The notes: generated by a model not told the origin, from the letters alone. Counted from the first letter of the stretch, positions 1 through 12,418 are shown. The stretch: 64,000 bases of DNA from Siphonodentalium dalli (GCA_032622095.1 CP136069.1:160939043-161003042); one strand, 5' to 3'. Numbers and translations are program-made.

Positions 1-352
1 AAGGCATTGAAACTTGGGACAACAGTTGTTACACGGCAAAGAAATTTAAAACACACTGCACAGATGAATGTTTATACATGTACTGTGCAGTCGAGATCAC
101 CTGGACTACAAATATTTGAGGATTATACTATTTGATGAGTAGATGCGTGACTGATAAAAGAATTAGAGACTCCATATTTACTCGGAAGATAACAGTATAC
201 GATGCCATACAGTTGTTCCATAACACCTCAACCTTTGGTGGATATTAACAGTAAAACTAATGAAAATGATGAAAGCCAGACTCAACATCAAGACAACATG
301 TGCATGCATAAGTGACGGTTCAATGATTTTGACTCCATCAGATGATATTTAA

Positions 353-730
353 GCGACACCAATTTTTAAGTCTGGTTTACGATGTGGGGAGAAAAAAAGT
401 AGATGCAGGAGGGAAAAAAATAAAAATAAAAAAGATTGTCCCCCCAATTTATATCAAGTAAATCGTGGAATTTTACATAAATTTTACAAAAATTGTGAAA
501 AAATGTTTTTGAATGAAATTCTGTTCAAACCAAACAAGACATATCTTGTCATGAAATACATGAAAATATGGATCTGTAAATGATCATAAGCAGAACCGGA
601 TGCGACAGCACATGAAAATCAGTACGCGTGTAAAATATTTTGGGACAAAAAAAAAATAAAAAAAATAACATGAAATGGAAACAAAGTTGTAGGAGATGTT
701 CGTAAACCAGACTTAAAAATTGGTGTCGCC
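353..730. mobile_element. Harbinger-like MITE, copy 1
   Basis: A 378-bp AT-rich element is bounded by inverted termini of about 31 bp; the left reads GCGACACCAATTTTTAAG and the right is its complement, ending GGTGTCGCC. It is flanked by TAA on the left and TTA on the right. A TWA 3-bp duplication is characteristic of PIF/Harbinger elements, so that superfamily is inferred. The same element occurs inverted at 7703-8091. The short open frames inside are low-complexity artefacts, so the element is non-autonomous. Confidence 0.75.
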
Positions 731-916
731 TTAGGCTCATGTTAACACAGGACCACATATTCTCAAAATAATTGTCTCCCTCAAGTTGGCCTCAACCATA
801 CTAGTATTTATATTTGATAGAACCTCAGTGAGACCATGTTGAAAATTACCATCAATGCAGTTCCAGTGTTGACGCAACGCGGTCATGTTACTTCAAACCA
901 GTTGCAATGTTCCTTA

Positions 917-1619
917 GGCCAAAGAAAAAAGATACTATGTTAAGTATGTTTCCGTACATCGACCGACCCTAAAAATAACCCGCCGACCCTAAACTTTTTA
1001 TTGATATTTTGAGAAAAAGTCAAAATTTTCGCAATTTTAATTTCCTGAGAGTGGATCTCCTGCCTGCTTTATGTCTTGTTTGGGACTTATGGAACACTAT
1101 CAACAGACATGGTGGGTGTGTATCTGTATATATACATGTAAAGAGGTTATCACTGCATATATTAGGGGTATACATGTACTAGTAGCTACTGTTTCCAAAA
1201 ACCAGGCATGCTCGGTGGGTGTACTGGCTACCCCCAGACAATGGGATGTAATCGTCACAATACATGTACGGTATAATGGCGGTATTATTGGTAAAATTCT
1301 TATAAAAAGTTAGTGACATCAATTTTGTACCAAGTTTATAGCCAAATTTATGAAAATGTGGTATTAGATATAATAAAAAACATACGTAAGCATGAAGTAA
1401 GTTTGATTTTTTATCAATCTTAATGTATATTTCCACTGTGTTGATCAAGTAATACTTTCCCCATGGCACGGGTTGGCATTTTATGTCACTTTGGTCGAGG
1501 TAGTTCAATATTTCTGCAGCTGGATAAAAAATATCAAAATAAAATAAAATAAAAAAAATTCCCTACCTACCTACCCTAAATTTTTTTACCGGAAACATAC
1601 AATCTTTTTTCTTTGGCCT
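917..1619. mobile_element. ~0.7-kb DNA transposon with GGCCAAAG termini
   Basis: The left end reads GGCCAAAGAAAAAAGAT and then GTATGTTTCCG. The right end is the inverted complement (CGGAAACATAC, then ATCTTTTTTCTTTGGCC). The CCGACCCTAAA stretch inside the left end mirrors the CTACCCTAAA stretch inside the right. Both sides carry TTA, again compatible with a TWA-type target duplication. No transposase is present, so this is a non-autonomous copy. The superfamily is inferred. Confidence 0.65.
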
Positions 1620-1659
1620 TTAGCATGGTAATTCGTGAAAATAAATGTCAATGCAACTT

Positions 1660-2602
1660 ACTCTCAGGCTCCAAATAAAAGTGCAGGCCCAAATAATAGT
1701 GCGGGGGGGGGGGGGAAATTCCATTGAAAGTTAATAAAAGTACAGACCCAAATAATAGTGCAGGGGGAACTCTGAGCAAAACATCAACTGTGGTTAACCA
1801 AATAATTTTTATAGCAGGTTCAGGTATACGAGTCAACATGTAGTACAGGTACATGTATGTATCATGTGGTGTTTTTTTGGTTTGCCACATACTTGAATAT
1901 GTACTACTCTTGAGTGCCTAATGTACGATTATTAAAATCGAGGTAAAATTCCCACCTGTACGATCGTTATTTGGTCCTGTACGTTTATTAAATTAACCAA
2001 AAGAAATAATTCACCAATCTTAAATTGTGTTATTCATATAAGAAATGAACGGCGGTTTCAATGCGGTCATGGGGTTTTAACAGCGAGAAAAAATCAGCAA
2101 ACTTCGGGGTTCATGCAGAGTTTGCTGATTTTTTTAACGCGGTCAAAACCCATGACCACGTTGAATCCGCCGTTTATTATTTATATTTATATACTTAAAT
2201 TCATTATGAACTAGGATTGTATGTCTTTCCCATTATTTATTCATCTATTTAAACAAACGCATGGAGTTCAGTTCAGACAGTTCGAATCCTTGTTTTTTTG
2301 GAAAACCAAACATTTTGAGAATCCGTTCATGGAGAACGGAAGAAACGCAATTTCACAGTAAAGTATAAACATATGACAAAATGTCTTGTTTAGCTAGTAA
2401 CTAATGTAGACGTGTTGATCATTTTTACATCTGAATCATATAGAAATCTTGAATTTGTGCTGATTTAAATTTTCATAGCTTCAAAATATTAATAAACGTG
2501 CAGACCCAAATAAGCACTGTGCAGGGGGGGGGGGATTTCCCAAGAAAACTAATAAACGTGGATGCAGCTGGTGCATGCATATTTATTTGGAGCCCAAGAG
2601 TA
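1660..2602. mobile_element. TIR element with poly-G tracts (CTCCAAATAAA termini)
   Basis: The left terminus TACTCTCAGGCTCCAAATAA and the right terminus TTATTTGGAGCCCAAGAGTA are inverted copies. Just inside each end lies a motif of the type GCAGACCCAAATAA followed by a run of 9-14 G (1702-1715 and about 2523-2532). A second motif copy, with a short G run, occurs near 1742-1767. The palindrome at 2048-2174 sits inside and looks like a later insertion. No transposase is visible and I do not know the family. Confidence 0.5.
2048..2174. repeat. Fold-back palindrome, ~57-bp arms
   Basis: The left arm starts AACGGCGGTTTCAATGCGGT and the right arm ends with its complement (TTGAATCCGCCGTT). The arms include AAAATCAGCAAAC and GTTTGCTGATTTT around a loop of about 15 bases. 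A transcript or single strand here would form a long hairpin. It is interpreted as a small fold-back MITE. Confidence 0.7.
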
Positions 2603-3705
2603 AAGAGGTGGAGGTGAATGTTACATGTAAGTTGTTATTAACGAAATGGAACGATGCCTTTAATAGGTTCCACCAGCAATAAGTCGCGACTTCTTTATAT
2701 TGGCCTGACAGATTGGTTTTTGTTGGCGTCATGCCTGTCGACCATTATGATGGCCACATATATTGTCATATAACAGCGATTTACGATCTGTCTTGTTGGC
2801 TCATACTATAAATTAAGAAAGTGGCCTTGTGTTCGTTCCTTGCGTAAAAAAATATTTGTTAGTACAAACGTCCTCATTGATTGTGTCCCTCGACTCCTTG
2901 TGTAATTGGTCAAGTAACTTACATGTATGTACATGTACAGACCACTCACAAATTTCTTAGAAAAGCGACCACATGTTCGAATCTACTTTGCTATTTTGGA
3001 GTAACGCATTTGTAAATGCGTTCATATTTTAACACATTTACCTTGATTTATTCACAAACAAATGTCTTGATGCAGGCCTTAAAATCCATCAGATTTTTGG
3101 CAATAATCAAAATGTTAGTGTTTCACTTTCTACAGGGAATCAAGACTTTTTACTAGAATCAAAATGAGAATCATGATTCTCAGATTCTGATTATAAAACA
3201 ATTAATGTCAACAGTGTTTATTTATGTTTATTCCATTTTGAATGGAAAACTACATCATGAATGTCCGATTCCGAACATATACATGTACACCAGGAGTGGG
3301 AAAATAACACAGAATTATTCAGATGTGAATTTAAATTAAACAAAATTATAACTAAAATTGCAAAATACACTATCGTATCGTTATTTGGGTGTTCATACTA
3401 GTATACTTTTTCGGCGCAATGATCGGTAATTTCAATGCGACTGCGATTATTCCCAATGCAGTGCATTTAATTTAAATGCTGTCATTAAGGCATTTACAAA
3501 GTGGCGTGACACAATGCACCCTCAATGCATTTTAAATGCAACAACCGCATTTCATTGATCCACGTTGTAAAGGACATTTATTTTTAGAATACATGTATGT
3601 ACGTGTATATAACCACAAGAATAAAGAACAAATCAACTGTTTTTATTACTTTGTAAACCTCTGATGTTTCCCATACAGTATACATTTGTATATTATAAAC
3701 CATGT
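2603..3705. other. AT-rich intergenic stretch without recognised feature
   Basis: No open frame of note is seen, and no recognisable element ends. Around 3430-3560 there is a loose cluster of AATGC/GCATT words (for example GCATTTAATTTAAATGC), some palindromic. TACATGTA palindromes recur. Confidence 0.4.
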
Positions 3706-3707
3706 TA

Positions 3708-3924
3708 CAGTAATTCTAGAGCTAATTAATCGACTCCTTAACTACAGCAGAATTATGGGTAACTTTTCAGGATTTAGTCCGAAATATGGCTTGTTGCCAT
3801 TCATCGGAAAGCTCTCACCGAGAGCTTTCCGATGAATGGCATCAACCCATATTTCCGACTAAATCCTGAAAAGTTACCCATAATTCTGCTGTAGTTAAGG
3901 AGTCGATTAATTAGAGCATTACTG
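3708..3924. mobile_element. TA-flanked fold-back MITE (CAGTAATGC family), copy 1
   Basis: This is a nearly perfect palindrome with arms of about 105 bp. It begins CAGTAATTCTAGAGCTAATT and ends with the complement of CAGTAATGCTCTAATTAATC, flanked by TA on both sides (3706-3707, 3925-3926). The centre is the inverted pair GAGAGCTTTCC / GGAAAGCTCTC. TA flanks and CAGT-type ends are the usual hallmarks of Tc1/mariner-derived MITEs, so that origin is inferred. Related copies lie at 5427-5591 and 63948 onward. Confidence 0.8.
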
Positions 3925-3926
3925 TA

Positions 3927-5424
3927 TATCCTCTATAACTGTTTATTCAACATCACGTGCTGCAATCCATAAATGCGGTTCAGATTTCGATGTCCGGTTC
4001 AACATTATTATCATATGGTTTGATAGCAGAAATACTCAGTTTGGAATGTTATACCATACAAGTTTTACGAGTTGCTCTTGCTCAAGAATGGATAAATTTA
4101 TAAACCTGATTTTTGGCGCATTAGTTAGAATTATATTTTTGCACAAGAACACACCACAAATATCGAACTGGACATCAAAAGCAGAACCGGATTGTATCGA
4201 TTGCATAAACATAAGAAGTTGGTCACTGACCGACAATTGCTATTCTCTGGTGTGGTTTATAGGACTACCGTACGCAATGCCGACTTAAAAATAAAAATTC
4301 ACATAAACATCGCATGAAGCGGTCTATCCACAAACTCAGGTATTCGGTAATTCCAAATGTATGAACTATCACCATGATATCCCGGTATATCATTGTCAGG
4401 ACTGTTTGTACAAAAGGTTGTTATTCTACTATGCATAATTTTGCTATATCATTGTACTCGGACTGTATTGCAATGTAATATATCAGTACATGTACCGGTA
4501 TACTGGGTGCACATTATATACATGTAGGCCTACTTTCACTTTAGTACATGTATGTGTCATAAAAGACTCATGTTGTTAAATTGAAAAAAAACATGTGTGA
4601 AAACAGAGAGAATACATGTACATGTGCCGGTACTATATACCTCTTTGTGTGCTGTACTACCGGTACTATTCATGTACATGTACTACACTACAATAAAAGA
4701 AATTTTAATTGATTCTGCTGCCCTTGTGCCACAGGCCTCAAACACGCCAAACAAGTATCTGTAGCCAGGCCCACCAGTACCAGGCTACTAGTAAATGAAG
4801 TACTGAAAGTGTCACATCATTAATCGAGCCCAATCTTAGTTATACTAGTCTCTTCTGTAGTTTGGGTTACTATTAATAAGATATTTAATGAATGTTTGGA
4901 ATGTATGGTAGCATTCTTACCTGGATCAACATATGCCATGCACAACGCTGGTCATCATATCATCACCGCTGTTGGCAGTAAACCGCTCATCGGGCTATAA
5001 CAGTTAGAGTTTTCCATACCAGGGCTAATCTAATCAGTTAAAATTAGTCATTTTAGAGGGAATACCAACCAGTGGAAGACGTACAAAAAGTCATGTATAT
5101 TCAGATATCAGTTTTCGAGAAAAAACCCATCTTAGTCGAGCGGACTTAGAATATCGGGGTAAACTTAAATTTCATTCAGCAACACTTTCACAGCAGAATA
5201 TAAAAATAGTACATTATAATCACTTACAGTACATGTACATGTAGCCCAAGTGCAGTGCTAGCCTATATTATATACTACCAAAACTTTTGGTCAGTTTCTC
5301 GATGACTGACACTTGTAAACGCTTGAACGGGTACTATATAGTACATGTACATGTACATGTGTACCGTATGTGAATTAAAGATCTTATTAGTGACACAACA
5401 GGAGGCTAGACATACATTTGTAAC
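3927..5424. other. Intergenic stretch rich in TACATGTA
   Basis: The overlapping frames at 4036-4288 on both strands have no recognisable protein signature and look like chance. Many copies of ACATGTACATGT occur (for example 4612-4624, 4675-4682, 5231-5242). Nothing else could be supported. Confidence 0.4.
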
Positions 5425-5426
5425 TA

Positions 5427-5591
5427 CAGTAATGCTCTAATTAATCGACTCCTTAACAACAGCAGAATTACGGGTATTAAACTCGGGGAGAGCTTTCCGA
5501 TGAATGGCAACAAGCCATATATCCGACTAAATCCTGAAAGTTACACATAATTCTGCTGTGGTTAAGGGGTCGATTTCTTAGGGCACTACTG
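5427..5591. mobile_element. TA-flanked fold-back MITE (CAGTAATGC family), copy 2
   Basis: It begins CAGTAATGCTCTAATTAATC and ends CACTACTG between two TA dinucleotides. Compared with the 3708 copy the centre has lost about 50 bp of one arm, so it is a shorter, less symmetric derivative. The AGAGCTTTCCGATGAATGGC core is shared. Confidence 0.75.
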
Positions 5592-6009
5592 TATCTGTTT
5601 TAGTGCACATCAAATGTATTTGTTGTCTTTCCTCTTGTAATTTGTCTTTGGTTGTGTTCGCCATTTCGATGGACAACTACATGTACTGACATCAAATGAC
5701 TGAAATGAGTCAAAATTTAGCAGTGCAGCCAATTATATAGATAAACAGAATTAAATAGCATCCAAATTCCAAATGAGCATAAATGATAAAACAAACTTTA
5801 TTGAGCACTCTTTTAATACTAGTAATTACAGCTACAATGAAAGCACCTAATAAAAATTCTAAGTTTGGTAAAACTGTCCGTATACAAAGTTTATATGGCC
5901 GTGATGAATAAAACCTATAAATGGGATCATATACATGTATGTTAGATATCATTACATGATTATATGAAAACACATATCCGTATGGAAAACAAACTATTTT
6001 ACCACTGGC

Positions 6010-6133
6010 CAAGTGGTCCTGCTAATATGCTATGATGCTGGTGGTCCTGCTGAATTGCTATGATGCGGGTAGTGCAATTCATAGCAATTAAGCAGGACCC
6101 AACCGCATCATAGCACATTAGCAGGAACACTTG
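6010..6133. repeat. Fold-back palindrome, ~55-bp arms
   Basis: The left arm runs CAAGTGGTCCTGCTAATATG onward and the right arm ends GCACATTAGCAGGAACACTTG. Within each arm the words GGTCCTGCT and GCTATGATGC repeat, so each arm is itself a diverged duplication. It is interpreted as a small fold-back element. Confidence 0.7.
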
Positions 6134-6731
6134 AACAGGGTATATTTACAGTGTCAAATCGAATGGGCATCTTTTAACAATATTTTTGAACAATTTCCAG
6201 AAGTGTTCGAAAATTGAGAACTGAATTTAATTTTTTTTTTATGAGGTTTCGATTGAAAAATTTCTAACTTAGCTCATCAGGATTAACATTGTCGCACAGC
6301 TATATTCTCTTTCCCAACAAAGTGTATAGAACATACATGTAAAATTACAGCTATGCTTTAATTAATCAACTCGCCTTATATTACTCGGGTATTACTGCAG
6401 TATTCAGGCGTGTTCATGCGATCAACCGCAGTCAGTTATACCGCCGCAGAATGTGGTCCACCTCACATTTGCAGTTAGGCTGTATTTTTCATGCGATGTT
6501 TATATGAATTTTGTTTTAAAGTTGACATTGTAATCACACCAGAATTTTTTTTTATTGTTTCAAAATGTCTAGATAGAATTCAGAATTTTTGTGGTAAAAA
6601 CAATTAACTTGGTTATCACAGTTAACACATATTACTGTGGTAAGATTACCAGCGGATACCGCATGTCAACAGGGACTGCATGCTCTAATTAATTATCAGG
6701 TTTAACATGTTTATACTGGATACAGTTCATT

Positions 6732-7672
6732 TTAAAGGTACTCAATCCGGTTCGATGATACCCATATAATCAGATTCCAACATCATACATTTGTATTTAG
6801 AAAGGCTGCTTCAGTTACGTTATCAGAATTGATTAATTGCCCTAAAATAATGCTAACCACTGTCAACTAAAGTATACAATTGCCTGACATATGTTATTTA
6901 TCAACATGTTGTTCTACAAAATTTGGCCTTATTATCAACAGAAAGCCTCTTGATTTTAGAGTTATCCATCTTCATCTGAAATTTGGTCCGAGACCGTGGG
7001 CCACTATTAATTCTTGATCGTGAAAAATAGTATATTTCAATAATTGATATCTAATAACTCTGAGCTTTGATAGGTGGTGGGTTCCTCGACTCGTACCAAA
7101 TATCTTTTACCCCCTAAGTCCAAATAAAGAGTAATGTGCGAGCATTAATTCAGGGGGCCCTTAATCAGATTATGCATCTTTAAATTCAAATACAGTTTAA
7201 AGATGCATAATCCGATTAAGTGCCCCTCATTTGCTATTTACATATACATGTATATGGAATCGGGGGGGGGGTAAAAATATTTTAATCAAGTCGAGGGACC
7301 CACCTACATGTATCAAAGCTCAGAGTTATTAGATATCAATTTTTGAAATTTTAATATTTATCACCATCGATACTTAATAGTGGCCCAGAAAAATTTGACG
7401 AGCCGACGGTCTCAGACCAAATTGCGGATGAAGATGGATAACTCTAAAATGAAGAGGCTTTGTGTTGATAATAAGGTCAAACTTCGTCGAACAGCATGTT
7501 GATAAATATAACGTATCAGGCGATTTTATACTATACATGTAGTTGACAGTGGTTAGCAATATTTTTGGGCAATTAATCGATTCTGATATTACTGAAGCAG
7601 CATTTCTAAAAAAAATGTTGTTGTTGGAATCTAATTATATGGGGACCATCGAATCTGATTGAGCACCTTTAA
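6732..7672. mobile_element. Head-to-head pair of TTAA MITEs forming a ~940-bp palindrome
   Basis: The first half (6732-7183) starts TTAAAGGTACTCAATCCG and ends TTATGCATCTTTAA. The second half (about 7197-7672) is its diverged reverse complement, starting TTTAAAGATGCATAA and ending GAGCACCTTTAA. Each half matches the single, unduplicated element at 36524-39655 once the Helitron there is removed (445 bp against 452 bp). TTAA at the element boundaries suggests piggyBac- or Kolobok-type integration, by inference. The arms share long stretches such as AGTTATCCATCTTCATC and its complement. Confidence 0.75.
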
Positions 7673-7702
7673 TAGTTAGCTATATGAGTTATATACACAT
7701 AA

Positions 7703-8091
7703 GGCGACACCAATTTTTAAGTCCGGTTTACGAACACCTCCTACAACTTTTTTTCCATTTCATGAATTTTTTTTAAAATTTTTTGTCCCAAATTTTTTTA
7801 CACGCGTACTGATTTTCATGTGCTGTCGCATCCGGTTCTGCTTATGATCATTTGCAGATCCATATTTTCATGTATTTCATGACAAGAAATGTCTTGTTTG
7901 GTTCAGAATTTCATTCGAAAAGTTTTTTTTCACAATTTTTGTAAAATTTATGTAAAATTTCAAGATTTACTTGATATAAATTGGGGGGGACAATTTGTTT
8001 TATTTTTATTTTTTTCCCCTCCTGCATCTACTTTTTTTCTCCCCACATCAGCCCACATGTTCGTAAACCAGACTTAAAAATTGGTGTCGCC
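7703..8091. mobile_element. Harbinger-like MITE, copy 2 (inverted relative to copy 1)
   Basis: It begins GGCGACACCAATTTTTAAGT and ends GACTTAAAAATTGGTGTCGCC, with TAA directly on both sides (7700-7702, 8092-8094), a clean 3-bp target duplication. The interior is the reverse complement of 353-730, including the GCATCCGGTTCTGCTTATGA stretch. It is non-autonomous. Confidence 0.8.
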
Positions 8092-8121
8092 TAATAGACA
8101 TTTAAACTTTGAAAATTGTAG

Positions 8122-8345
8122 GTTTCCGGATGATAACTTCAGTTTGTGTGATCATATCTGAACCAAATGTGGTATGTAAGTTTAACAGACCAAAATACAG
8201 GTCAAGTTCGAATATAGGTGTGCTCCGCTCATTTTTGCGAGAGTTATGGCCCTTTTTCGACTTAGAATCGTGTTAATTTCTGGTTTCCGCATCATAATTT
8301 TTGTTTGTGTGATCAAATCTGAATCAAATTTGGTATGATAGTTTA
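8122..8345. repeat. Two diverged ~159-bp direct repeat units
   Basis: GTTTCCGGATGATAACTTCA at about 8122 recurs as GTTTCCGCATCATAATTTTT at about 8281. Each is followed by TTTGTGTGATCA and GAATCAAATTTGGTATG-like words. The segment between carries GAGAGTTATGGCCCTTTTTC. This looks like the remnant of a dispersed tandem-type repeat. The family is unknown. Confidence 0.45.
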
Positions 8346-9689
8346 TTATCCACCATTTCATGGGACACTGGTTGGATTGTTCTGAAATGTAGTATCGGAT
8401 TTAGGGGACCTTGATATATTTTTCAGACAAGCTGATGCCCCAAAGAAGCCACCTTTTCTCACATTTGCTGAAATAGTATCCAAAACATCAACATATCAAG
8501 AGCCATTAGACTGAATTAGATAAAAATATATCACTTGGGTCTGTTTAAGCTGGAAAATACTCAAATTTTTTATAATTTTCTGCTATTATATCTGCATACT
8601 AGCCTTTTTGCTGAATCGTTAATGCCGGTTATATTGCCGTGTGAAATCCTAGTACCAGATAACATTGGGTATGTACATGTATATAGCATACCACCTGAAA
8701 ATGGCTTGAATATCACATACAAAAGCGGGGTGGGGGTGTGTGTGACACCCTCCTTGATCATAGTCTGTATTCTACAGGGTATGTTAACTGTTTCGAGTTG
8801 GTGCAATTAATGTGATTGTTTAATCTCTACCATCTGAAATCTATTTATAGCATATTTTGCTATCTGATCAATATTGCTACTTAGTACTGATATAAAACAG
8901 GATAAAGATGGTGTGTCTCTTTCCCGAATGTTCTGTTTACATGTACATTTGGGGGTTTATGAGTCAAATAATATCAGACAACATGTCCTTCTAACACTAA
9001 GAAATAATATGTTCTTATGAACCAGGACAAAATATGACTATTTCTGGAGCATTACAGCACATTATTACAAATCTATATTTGTAAGCAGTAAGATAATGAC
9101 AGGAAACATGTCCTCAGACTAAGAAATAATTTTTTGGTGTGTATTTCACACCACAGCTCATGTGTATACTCACATTAGTTTATGTCATTCAAAGGGAGAA
9201 ACCCATTTAGAAAGTTTAAATGAGACAAAACTACCTCACTGTAGATGTAGTTGCAAGGTACAACATGTACATGTATTCTGGTAAATGACATTGGAACTAA
9301 AATAATGATTTTTGTGTCCACTGGTATGTCATGTACCGGTACTAGTATACATTGCAACTACATGTACATGTAACTTGCCTAACATACCATATACATGTAT
9401 GAAGAGGGACTTTGCAAGTGTTTTTTAATCAAAATTTTAACCCAACTCTTGTTGTCAGTAAGTTTTAACCCATGCAGTTTAATGAGTTTATATATTTATA
9501 TATTACATGTGTTTCTATACATGTATTTTATCTTTAGTTAGTTTGTTGTCCTTGAATAAACTTGTATTGCTGCACAATCAGTTTCCTTAATGTTCTATTA
9601 TACTAAAACAACTCCATTGATAACAATACCCCTGCATCCCATCAAAATCTACTTCATTGCCATCCTCATCATTTCACTTTGGTATCCCC
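8346..9689. other. Intergenic stretch, nothing recognised
   Basis: Open frames at 8535-8810 (plus) and 8570-8806 (minus) overlap each other and show no known motif. A weak pair ACATGTCCT...CTAAGAAATAAT occurs at about 8982 and 9107. No element ends could be placed. Confidence 0.35.
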
Positions 9690-9690
9690 A

Positions 9691-10404
9691 CCCAGGTGTA
9701 CCTTGGTGTTATTCACCCAGGTGTTCCTTGGTGTTTCCTACCCATGTGTACCTTGGTGTTTTCTTACCCAGGTGTACCTTGGTGTTTTCTTACCCAGGTG
9801 TACCTTGGTGTTTTCTTACCCAGGTGTACCTTGGTGTTTTCCTGCCCAGGTGTACCTTGGTGTTTCCTTACCTGGGTGTACCTTGGGGTTTTCTAACCCA
9901 GATGCATCTCAATGGGAAATCCACCTGGGTAAGAAAACACCAAGGTACACCGGCGTAAAAAAAACACCAAGGTATACCTGGGTTGGAAACATCAAGGTAC
10001 ACCTGGGTGGGGAACACCCAGGTAGGAAACACCAGGGTACACCTGGGTGAATAACACCAAGGTACACCTGGGTGGGAAACACCCAGGTAGGAAACACCAG
10101 GGTACACCTGGGTGAATAACACCAAGGTACACCTGGGTGGGAAACACCCAGGTAGGAAACACCAGGGTACACCTGGGTGAACAACACCAAGGTAACCTGG
10201 ATGGGAAACACCCAGGTAGGAAACACCAGGGTACACCTGGGTAAATAACCCCATGGTACACCTGGGTGGGGAAACACCCAGGTAGGAAACACCAGGGTAG
10301 ACCTGGGTGGGAAACACCCAGGTAGGGTACACCTGGGTGTGGTCACCTGGGTAATTACACCCAGGTTTACCCATACCAGGGTTTTTATCCAGTTTCAGGT
10401 GGGT
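9691..10404. repeat. Minisatellite that inverts midway (CCCAGGTGTACCTTGGTG)
   Basis: From 9691 to about 9905 the 26-bp unit CCCAGGTGTACCTTGGTG plus TTTTCTTA runs about eight times on the plus strand. From about 9925 to 10404 the same sequence runs on the minus strand. There it carries a higher-order period of about 65 bp: GGTAGGAAACACC recurs at 10021, 10085, 10151, 10214 and 10281. Diverged units continue to about 10520. The long open frames in several frames on both strands are a by-product of the repeat lacking stops and are not genes. Confidence 0.9.
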
Positions 10405-10786
10405 AAATCATGGTAAAACCCAGGTTTCGCGGGGTCTTGATGGTTGGTGGATGTCTTGGTAGATAGATTTTTACCTGGGTTTCGGCCCAAAAAACCTGGG
10501 TGGATTTACCCAGGTACATTTTTATATGGGGAGTGAACTTCAAAGGCCACAGCCCCTCAACCTCCCCCCATTCGCAGGGATTTAGTGACGGAGAATTCAA
10601 CATGTTCCCTGCCTTGTTTGTTCAATGTTATAAAGTTCCATGTTTGAACATAAAAACAGTTCCGATGTTTTGCACTGATGGAATAAGATCTCTACGAGCA
10701 CTATGCAGAGTAAAGTTTCATGGCATAATATAGGGGAGGGGTTTCTTCAATTTCAACTACATGTAGGTAGCTCCAGGCTGTTGACT

Positions 10787-11203
10787 GAGGATACGATCAT
10801 ACACTGGCAAGTTTGCACAATATGATTTGCAGGCATTTTGTCGTAGAAAAGGATATTGCCTTAATATGAACGGAAACCAGCACATAAACTGCATCTGTGC
10901 CACAGCTAACTACTAGTATACGTGTGAAATAAATCTTTGTAGTTCCACTGGTAACGATGCTACCGGAATTTGCCTGTAAATATCATGCAAATTATCTCGC
11001 AAGAATAAATCATACGGGTATTTGGAGGTAGCACTGGTAGTACAAGTGGAACTAGAAAGATGATACATCTCATGTCTTTCGCTCTGATAAAGATGCATGT
11101 TATGTGCACATTTCCGTTCATATTATGGCACCATGTGGTTTTCTATGACGAAATGGCGGCAAAAATGTACCGTGCAAACTTGCCAGCGTATGAACGTATC
11201 CTA
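10787..11203. repeat. ~420-bp fold-back element, ~190-bp arms
   Basis: The left arm contains AGGATACG, CTGGCAAGTTTGCAC, TAATATGAACGGAAA and GCACATAA. The right arm carries the complements in reverse order (TTTCCGTTCATATTA, GTGCAAACTTGCCAG, CGTATCCT). The centre, near 10995, pairs TAGTTCCACTGGTA with TACAAGTGGAACTA. The arms have diverged by small indels, so this is an old fold-back MITE. Confidence 0.65.
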
Positions 11204-12095
11204 AATCATGACAGAAGCTGGGGTTTGTCCCACATAAATATTCATGATTGCCAATTATTCAATTAATAAATTCAACTGCAAGTCTATCACAGCTAGTGAC
11301 AGTCAGTTGTGGTGTTCAATTATTAACAGACTTTTTAATTATATTACATTTAATTACATACAACAACACTCACTTTAAAAGTTGCTCAAATGTATGCATA
11401 CTAATCACTTGACTATATTTAGACTCATTTATAGTGAAAATTCATACATGTGTTAAGTACCATATTAATAAATAATTTAAAATCAGTCTTCTTAAATATA
11501 TCTCTTCATGATCTCATTGATGGTGCCACTCCTCTCTCCTTTCCTGGCCGACCCCTGGTCGACCTAGACTCCAATACTGAATACGTAATAACAGATAGGT
11601 GTTTTTCTGTGTACTATAGATAAGAAAATATGTATAGTGACAATGGAGTGAAATCTGATGGAACTGTAAGATATATCGCACTGAGCATGATTGTCATTGA
11701 GCATCAAATTGTTTAAATTTTGATTATTTCTTAGTCAAAATGACATATTTGGATATAATTCAGTCTAATAATTCTTGGACAATACTTCAGCAAAAATGAA
11801 AAACATTTTCATGTTATATAATAGTGTGAAATAACCATGGCTTGTATCCTATATTTCTTTTAACCGGGTACTCATGCTTCACCTCTCTCTGTTATTCAGG
11901 ATTTATGGGAGGTGCTAGCATACCATCAGTAGTCAGAGTAATCAAAACTATGTGGTTACTTTATGATGCAAAATACCAAACCCTTGAGTGTCGGAACTAA
12001 TTACAACAAAAATTGTCTATTTAGGAATAAAATCAATTAAACCTTGAATGATGGTATCAGCACTGGTGCAGCATTGACCCTTGCATGACTGTGCT
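11204..12095. other. Intergenic stretch, nothing recognised
   Basis: AT-rich single-copy-looking DNA. No open frame, element terminus or tandem pattern could be supported. Confidence 0.35.
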
Positions 12096-12256
12096 AATGC
12101 ATTCTCTTATATATGGTAGTTTCCAGTATATATCCTAGCATATATAAGAGAATATATTACATTGGCCTAACAATATTTACCTTGTAAGCCAGTGCATCCT
12201 CTTATATATGTGAGGCTGCCTATGGTACCTGCGAATATAAGGGAATGCACTAGCAC
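12096..12256. repeat. TGCATTCTCTTATATA fold-back, copy 1
   Basis: AATGCATTCTCTTATATATG faces its complement CATATATAAGAGAAT 40 bp away. A second half-copy pair (GTGCATCCTCTTATATATG / GAATATAAGGGAATGCAC) follows after the linker ACCTTGTAAGCCAGTGCA. Copies at 13083-13311 and 16336-16467 share the same linker and ends. Confidence 0.65.
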
Positions 12257-12418
12257 CAGCGCAGCTTCCATCATGAAATGGTTATATTATATATTCGAGT
12301 TTCCCCAGTCTTTCCAACTGCATGTTCATTTTGTAAATCTTATTGTCCTGCTTTACAGAAGAAATTCAAACATTTCCAATTTTCCAGATTCACTATAAAT
12401 GGATTATCTCTTCCTCTA

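Noticed and set aside
2279-2300. AGTTCGAATCC resembling a tRNA T-loop
   Set aside because: Flanking bases do not form the 5-bp T-stem and no acceptor or D arm is found.
9590-10374. Multiple overlapping open frames (up to 168 codons) rich in PGVPWCF / TLVF
   Set aside because: They appear in several frames on both strands because the 26-bp minisatellite unit has no stops. The peptide repeats merely mirror the DNA repeat.
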